Shown piece after piece: positions 6,998 through 10,854 of a stretch of DNA of 10,854 bases. The first letter of the stretch is position 1, and each line of letters starts with the position of its first letter. The notes under the pieces were generated by a model, which saw nothing but the letters and a program-made list of their open reading frames with translations, ran no database searches and was not told the DNA's origin. Where the stretch lies: contig JAPKBK010000042.1 of the NCBI GenBank assembly GCA_028823435.1, positions 1 through 10,854 of the forward strand, in the 5' to 3' direction. This DNA is from Flavobacteriales bacterium. Its GTDB lineage: Bacteria > Bacteroidota > Bacteroidia > Flavobacteriales_D > Sanyastnellaceae. The position numbers and the translations under genes are program-made.

Positions 6998-8980
6998 TTA
7001 CATGTTTGACTGAAACAAGGAGGCATACCTATTCACTAACAACTCGAGATGCGCTGGAGCAAAGGGCTTTACGATTAAATCATCCATCCCAGCATTGATT
7101 GCTTTAAGCTTGGTTGTCGGCTCAGCATCTGCAGTAAGTGCGATGACAGGTATTTTAATTCCACCAAATAATTTCTCTTTTCCGCGCAGCATTCTGGTTG
7201 CTTGATAGCCATCAATATTTGGCATTTGTATATCCATAAATATTAAGAATGGATTCGCATCCTCGACGACATCCAGCACTTTCATGCTATCTATTTCTGT
7301 AATGGCATTAAAGCCTAATCTTTTTACCATCTCACAAACGACAAAGGAATTCAAAGGATTGTCATCAACGATCAAAACTGGTGCATCAAAATGAATGACC
7401 TGTTTGGGAGTACTTGTTGATGGTGCCATTGATTTGGGTTCCTCACCCTCACCAAGCGCCAATTCGAGTGTAAAAGTGGACCCCACTTTTACCTTACTTT
7501 TAACAGACAAACTGCCACCATGTAATTCTGCGATTTGTTTTGAAATTGCCAACCCAAGACCGGAACCTGGATCTCCTATATTTACTTCTTGATCGTCTGA
7601 TTGAACGAATACCTCGAATATTTTTTCGATGTTTTTCTCAGAAATCCCCCTGCCAGTATCTTGAATTTCAAACTTGACGTTACCGAGTTGGTCGTGTGCT
7701 GACACGCTTAAATTCACACGACCCTTGTTTGTGAATTTTAAAGCATTATTGATTAAGTTATTTAAAACTTGGGTTACTTTACCGACATCACCCCTTACCC
7801 ACACAGGTGTAGATTCATCAATCTTGATTGAGAGTACATTCGACTTACTTTGCGCTTGTTGATTGAAGCTTTTTACGATCAGTTTACACAGTTTGTGGAG
7901 ATTAAAAACAGTGCGCCTGATTAATGTTTTTCCTTCCTGAAGTCTGTTTAAATCTAGAATATCTGTTACCAAACCATGGAGCTGTTTTCCCGAAAACTCA
8001 ATTGAAAGCATATATTTACGTAACTCTTCTTGGGACAACTTTTGATTCAGCATCAAATAATTTAATCCTATAATAGCATTAAGAGGTGTCCTAATTTCAT
8101 GACTCATGGTTGATAAGAAGTCTGACTTCGCATTTTCTGCCTTTTTCACCCTTTCCTTCTCCTCCATTAAATCTGTGACCTCTTTTGCGTATACGTTAAA
8201 GTATGATTGGGACTTATTGGGACAGACATCTAATAAATAATGTGCATTTCCAGAAGAAATGAGCAATTGCTCTTTCGCACTTGTAATTGAATCAAGAAAA
8301 TCCTTTGAAAGTTCGGGAATGCCTGTTACTTGACCAATCTTAATAGAATCTCCAAACACATCATATGTGGAATCATTTGCCATGATGATGACACCATCTT
8401 CATTAATTCTAAATACTGCATTGGGATTTATCTCATAAAATCTGGCATAAGAAGCCGTTCTTTTCTCACTTAGAGCTCGACCGATTTTTTGGCCACAAAT
8501 GTTTGCAACACTTTGAAGAATTCGCAGATGTTCGGATGTGAAAAAGTCTTTTTCTTCATGCTCACTGTCAATAATGCCAATGATTTCATTGTCGCACCAT
8601 ATGGGAACTGTTATTTCAGAACATCTGACATAATCATCTGCAATATACCGCGCATCAAGAACTGTGTCACTGACGACTTCAGCCACCCCGGAATCACCTA
8701 CTGAACCGACAATTCCTTTCCCAAAAGGTATGTTAATCGGATTATGTATCTCTCTGTAATTAAGCTTCTTAGACCCGTACGCAGCAATTTGAGACCAGGT
8801 TTTATTTGGCGTGTCTTTTAAGTAAATCACACAGTCATTGAATCCCAAAGACGCAATGCACTTCTCTGCGATATCCCACACAATATCTTCAGATGAATTG
8901 TCTTTAAATATACTTTTTGAAAAATAACTTATAATATCAAGCGCTACAAGATCACGTTCGTTGTTTTTCTTCATTGACAT
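6998..8980 (-). CDS. Hybrid sensor histidine kinase (GAF-PAS-HisKA-HATPase-REC)
   Basis: From ATG 8980 this is a 660-residue protein. A 20-residue N-terminal extension from ATG 9040 (MNVDFAIKVTSYNFFVYYSQ) is possible but does not look conserved. Domains in order: GAF (about 10-170; PFGKGIVGSV, VPIWCDNEIIGIIDSEH), PAS-like (about 175-265; YEINPNAVFRINEDGVI), HisKA with the phospho-acceptor His294 in 'STMSHEIRTPLNAIIG', HATPase with N-box 'NNLINNALKF', G1 'DTGRGI' (441-446) and G2 'GSGLGLAIS' (472-480), and a C-terminal receiver domain with Asp539/Asp540, phospho-acceptor Asp583 (MDIQMP), Thr616 and Lys638 (VKPF). All catalytic residues are intact. There is no membrane helix or signal peptide, so it should be cytoplasmic and sense through GAF/PAS. 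It has no DNA-binding output and no Hpt domain, so phosphate must go to another protein outside the window, or the REC domain is regulatory. It leads the minus-strand cluster, with its stop two nt before the Kazal gene. Confidence 0.9.
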   Translation of the reverse strand: MSMKKNNERDLVALDIISYFSKSIFKDNSSEDIVWDIAEKCIASLGFNDCVIYLKDTPNKTWSQIAAYGSKKLNYREIHNPINIPFGKGIVGSVGDSGVAEVVSDTVLDARYIADDYVRCSEITVPIWCDNEIIGIIDSEHEEKDFFTSEHLRILQSVANICGQKIGRALSEKRTASYARFYEINPNAVFRINEDGVIIMANDSTYDVFGDSIKIGQVTGIPELSKDFLDSITSAKEQLLISSGNAHYLLDVCPNKSQSYFNVYAKEVTDLMEEKERVKKAENAKSDFLSTMSHEIRTPLNAIIGLNYLMLNQKLSQEELRKYMLSIEFSGKQLHGLVTDILDLNRLQEGKTLIRRTVFNLHKLCKLIVKSFNQQAQSKSNVLSIKIDESTPVWVRGDVGKVTQVLNNLINNALKFTNKGRVNLSVSAHDQLGNVKFEIQDTGRGISEKNIEKIFEVFVQSDDQEVNIGDPGSGLGLAISKQIAELHGGSLSVKSKVKVGSTFTLELALGEGEEPKSMAPSTSTPKQVIHFDAPVLIVDDNPLNSFVVCEMVKRLGFNAITEIDSMKVLDVVEDANPFLIFMDIQMPNIDGYQATRMLRGKEKLFGGIKIPVIALTADAEPTTKLKAINAGMDDLIVKPFAPAHLELLVNRYASLFQSNM

Positions 8981-9040
8981 TTGAGAGTAATATACAAAAA
9001 AATTATATGATGTAACTTTTATAGCGAAATCAACGTTCAT

Positions 9041-9056
9041 GAGTACATATGTGCTC
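9041..9056. promoter_or_regulatory. Imperfect 16-bp palindrome, possible operator
   Basis: The sequence GAGTACATATGTGCTC equals its reverse complement except for one base pair in each arm (T at the fourth position against G at the thirteenth). It lies between divergent genes, directly upstream of the alternative kinase start at 9040 and 60 bp upstream of the preferred start. The size and symmetry suit a dimeric regulator site. No regulator gene is present in the window. Confidence 0.35.
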
Positions 9057-9141
9057 TTTAACGATAAAAAATTCGGTTTAATCGATGTTTTTTACTACTT
9101 TAACGCCATACATGCGCGTGACAGGGCGCGACTTTTTAATT

Positions 9142-9153
9142 TAAATCGATTTA
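9142..9153. promoter_or_regulatory. Perfect 12-bp palindrome upstream of repeat-protein gene
   Basis: TAAATCGATTTA is a perfect palindrome ending 11 bp before the ATG at 9165. A related 'TTTAATCGAT' occurs at 9077-9086. In AT-rich DNA such a palindrome can be fortuitous, so an operator role is only a possibility. Confidence 0.25.
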
Positions 9154-9164
9154 TATAGCCTTCC

Positions 9165-10854
9165 ATGACGTTTCCCTTCATAACTCAGCTAATGCGATGT
9201 CGTCCTTCAATTTTACAATTGACTTCGATTTTCACCTTATTTATTGCTTGCCAGATTTCACCATTACAAGCCCAAACACTTTGTGATGACCCTGAAGCTT
9301 GCAACTTCACTCCATCTGTAACACAGTGTATAAGAGTTGAAGCCATTGCATCTCATTCCGGCATGGTAGGATCAGAGGACTTATCCGGCATGACCACCTA
9401 TAGAGTGTTTGCGGTACTAGAAAACACGGACGATGTGCTTAGCGCTATCATAGGAGACAATGAATATCATACGTTTTTCAATTCGAGCACCACCTTTTTT
9501 CAAGATCCAAATGGATCAGCAACGCCAAATGCCTTAAACCCTGATTTTTTTCAAGTCGCACCATCGCTTGAATTTGACAGTTGGATCACCATAGGCATAG
9601 ATCAAGCTCCAGAAGGCGATGAAGGAAACATAAGTGTTATTGAAGACAGCGGTTCGCCTTGGATCGCACCTTTTGAAGCGGGAAATAACATAGATATTTC
9701 TAGCACTGAGGGAGGTGGTTGGTATGCATTTGCTGATGACAGCAATACAATTTCAGGCGCTGACAAGGAAGTTCTTGTGGGACAATTCACCACCTCAGGC
9801 ACGCTTTCAGGTCAAATATACATGCAGGTTTTCATACACGGAGACTCTGAAAACGAAATACGAACACTCGTAAATCTTGCGGATGCGTGTGGATTGGGAG
9901 ATCCTGAAAATTGTATTTACGCGCCAGAAAACTATGATTGCTCTGGTGTTTGTACCATTGATACAAATTCTAACGGCATCTGCGATCTGGATGAAACTGG
10001 ATGCACCGATTCCGTAGCCTGTAACTATGACGCTTCATATACCATAGACGATGGTTCATGTGACTTCTGTTCATGTGGCGACAGTTCTACTGGCGGACTC
10101 ACATATACAACCACACATGCTCAGTATGGTCTTGAAATTGAATCTATAGCGACTCATACTTCGGGATCATTAACCGGAATGACAACGTACAGACTTTACC
10201 TAAATATGGAGTTTGCGAATGATGCAGCGACATCATTCACGGGCAACGACTTATTCCCTTTATCTCTTAATACAACATCAAGCTTTTTCCAAGAGCCCAT
10301 ATTTGGCGGATCAACTCCATCGAACGTTTCAACAGCTGCTCTTGGCTTGATTCCTGATCTCGCATATGATTCTTGGGTTACGATAGGCCTTGACGGTCCT
10401 GCATCATCTGGTGAATCAAATGTCAGTTTGCTTCCTGGAACATGGGCGTCTGACTTTGAAGATGGGAATGGTTTTACGGTCAATGACGGTGTTGGATCAG
10501 GATGGTATGTCCTTCCAAACGTGTCAAATGGAATTGCCGATGCGAATCAGCGTATTCTAATTGCACAGCTCACTTCTGACGGTGATATTTCCGGTTCTTT
10601 CTCAGTCCAAATCTTTCCACATGGCGATTCTGAATCTGACAACCGTGCCGACTTTTCCTTCTCTATGTCTAGCGGGTCGACTGGCAACGCTTGTGGCTGT
10701 ACCGCTATAATAGCGTGCAATTACGATCCTTTGGCTCAGTACAATGATGGGACTTGTGAATTTGTTTCTTGTTTGGTCTTTGCGTGTACAGACGCAACTG
10801 CATGTAACTATGACCCACTTGCAGATTACGACGACGGATCATGTACCTACCCTA
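9165..10854 (+). CDS. Large secreted repeat protein with ACNY/DDGSC Cys repeats (3' end outside window)
   Basis: The frame from ATG 9165 stays open to the window end, giving 563 residues of a longer protein. Residues 1-37 form a signal peptide (n-region with RCR, core ILQLTSIFTLFIA, ending PLQAQ); ATG 9192 is an alternative start. Immediately after, 'CDDPEACNFTPS' is a half copy of the Cys repeat. Then come domain copy A (about 58-230), a Ca-binding-like segment 'DTNSNGICDLDE' (thrombospondin-3/EF-hand style), a full 21-residue Cys repeat (279-299), domain copy B (about 324-492), and two further Cys repeats (511-531 and 540-560). Copies A and B share 'GMTTYR', 'DSW[IV]TIG[IL]D', 'GWY' and 'HGDSE'. 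Such modular proteins are common in Flavobacteriales and usually very long, often ending with a T9SS sorting domain, which could not be checked here. It is probably a surface or extracellular structural or adhesive protein; no catalytic motif is visible. It is transcribed divergently from the kinase cluster. Confidence 0.85.
   Translation, partial: MTFPFITQLMRCRPSILQLTSIFTLFIACQISPLQAQTLCDDPEACNFTPSVTQCIRVEAIASHSGMVGSEDLSGMTTYRVFAVLENTDDVLSAIIGDNEYHTFFNSSTTFFQDPNGSATPNALNPDFFQVAPSLEFDSWITIGIDQAPEGDEGNISVIEDSGSPWIAPFEAGNNIDISSTEGGGWYAFADDSNTISGADKEVLVGQFTTSGTLSGQIYMQVFIHGDSENEIRTLVNLADACGLGDPENCIYAPENYDCSGVCTIDTNSNGICDLDETGCTDSVACNYDASYTIDDGSCDFCSCGDSSTGGLTYTTTHAQYGLEIESIATHTSGSLTGMTTYRLYLNMEFANDAATSFTGNDLFPLSLNTTSSFFQEPIFGGSTPSNVSTAALGLIPDLAYDSWVTIGLDGPASSGESNVSLLPGTWASDFEDGNGFTVNDGVGSGWYVLPNVSNGIADANQRILIAQLTSDGDISGSFSVQIFPHGDSESDNRADFSFSMSSGSTGNACGCTAIIACNYDPLAQYNDGTCEFVSCLVFACTDATACNYDPLADYDDGSCTYP
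9336..9854 (+). repeat. Duplicated large domain, copy A
   Basis: Residues 58-230 of the secreted repeat protein. Anchors are 'GMTTYR' at 75-80, a Ser/Thr-rich stretch with 'TTFFQDPNG', 'DSWITIGID' at 138-146, 'GGGWYAF', and 'FIHGDSENE' near 223-231. It is predicted to be beta-rich with no cysteines. I cannot assign a named family. Confidence 0.7.
9999..10061 (+). repeat. 21-residue Cys repeat 1
   Basis: Residues 279-299: GCTDSVACNYDAS then ...IDDGSC. Cysteines fall at positions 2, 8 and 21 of the unit. Confidence 0.85.
10134..10640 (+). repeat. Duplicated large domain, copy B
   Basis: Residues 324-492 of the secreted repeat protein. It matches copy A with 'GMTTYR' at 338-343, 'SSFFQEP', 'DSWVTIGLD' at 402-410, 'GSGWYVL' and 'FPHGDSESD' near 484-492. 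The copies are clearly diverged, so the duplication is not recent. Confidence 0.7.
10695..10757 (+). repeat. 21-residue Cys repeat 2
   Basis: Residues 511-531: GCTAIIACNYDPLAQYNDGTC, with cysteines at unit positions 2, 8 and 21. Codon choice differs throughout from the neighbouring repeat 3, indicating an old duplication. Confidence 0.85.
10782..10844 (+). repeat. 21-residue Cys repeat 3
   Basis: Residues 540-560: ACTDATACNYDPLA then ...DDGSC, followed by TYP at the window edge. Only eight residues separate it from repeat 2, so the array may continue beyond the window. Confidence 0.85.

Larger units (their letters stand above)
8981..9164. promoter_or_regulatory. Divergent intergenic region between kinase and repeat-protein genes
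   Basis: This AT-rich stretch of 184 bp (124 bp if the kinase starts at 9040) separates two divergent genes and must hold the promoters of both. I could not find a convincing Bacteroidota promoter (TTTG at -33 with TAnnTTTG at -7) on either strand, nor a Shine-Dalgarno sequence before either start, the latter being usual in this phylum. It contains a 16-bp imperfect palindrome at 9041-9056 and a 12-bp perfect one at 9142-9153, listed separately. Confidence 0.6.

Noticed and set aside
8981..9040. Sigma-70-like promoter on the minus strand (TTGATT...TATAAT)
   Set aside because: The spacer is about 20 bp, too long, and the Bacteroidota -7 consensus TAnnTTTG is not met.
9602..10483. Two minus-strand frames of 66 and 95 residues opposite the large repeat protein
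   Set aside because: They are antisense to the open + strand frame that carries the signal peptide, duplicated domain and Cys repeats.

Overview
The window looks like chromosomal DNA from a Bacteroidota bacterium, most likely a marine or freshwater Flavobacteriales relative. The evidence is an end-of-operon Bat (Bacteroides aerotolerance) pair, a metallopeptidase with a type IX secretion system (T9SS) C-terminal sorting domain, secreted proteins carrying the Cys-rich 'CTD..ACNYDP....DDGSC' repeat common in Flavobacteriales, and start sites without clear Shine-Dalgarno sequences. I cannot name a genus.

Layout. Positions 1-192 (+) are the C-terminal end of a BatC-like TPR protein. It overlaps by one base (TGATG) a long + strand gene (192-2726) that reads as BatD joined in frame to BatE. 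A 39-bp convergent spacer follows. Four minus-strand genes then run leftward from about 8980 to 2766 with gaps of 2, 18 and 39 nt: a soluble-looking hybrid sensor histidine kinase (GAF-PAS-HisKA-HATPase-REC), a secreted Cys-rich protein with a Kazal-type domain and a single dockerin/EF-hand-like repeat, a small lipoprotein of unknown function, and a large secreted gluzincin metallopeptidase with a T9SS tail. A divergent 184-bp region (8981-9164) holds two palindromes. It leads into a + strand gene (9165 to beyond the window end) for a large secreted repeat protein with two copies of a domain of about 170 residues, separated and followed by 21-residue Cys repeats.

How the parts may work together. 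The Bat genes probably form a membrane complex spanning cytoplasm and periplasm; the fusion would tie the BatD Ig-like and BatE TPR/SH3 parts together with a consistent topology. The four-gene minus-strand cluster has the spacing of one transcription unit, linking a sensor kinase without an output domain to exported proteins: a protease-inhibitor-like protein, a lipoprotein and a protease. Both the Kazal protein and the divergently transcribed repeat protein use the same 21-residue Cys module, which suggests they belong to the same cell-surface repertoire. The functional link between kinase and secreted proteins is inference from spacing only.

Most notable observations: the BatD-BatE fusion, whose junction is one transition away from a stop codon; a six-cysteine module duplicated with identical spacing on either side of the Kazal domain; the kinase/Kazal/lipoprotein/metallopeptidase gene cluster; and the uncharacterised duplicated domain of the large repeat protein. 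I found no RNA genes, insertion sequences, CRISPR arrays or clear intrinsic terminators.
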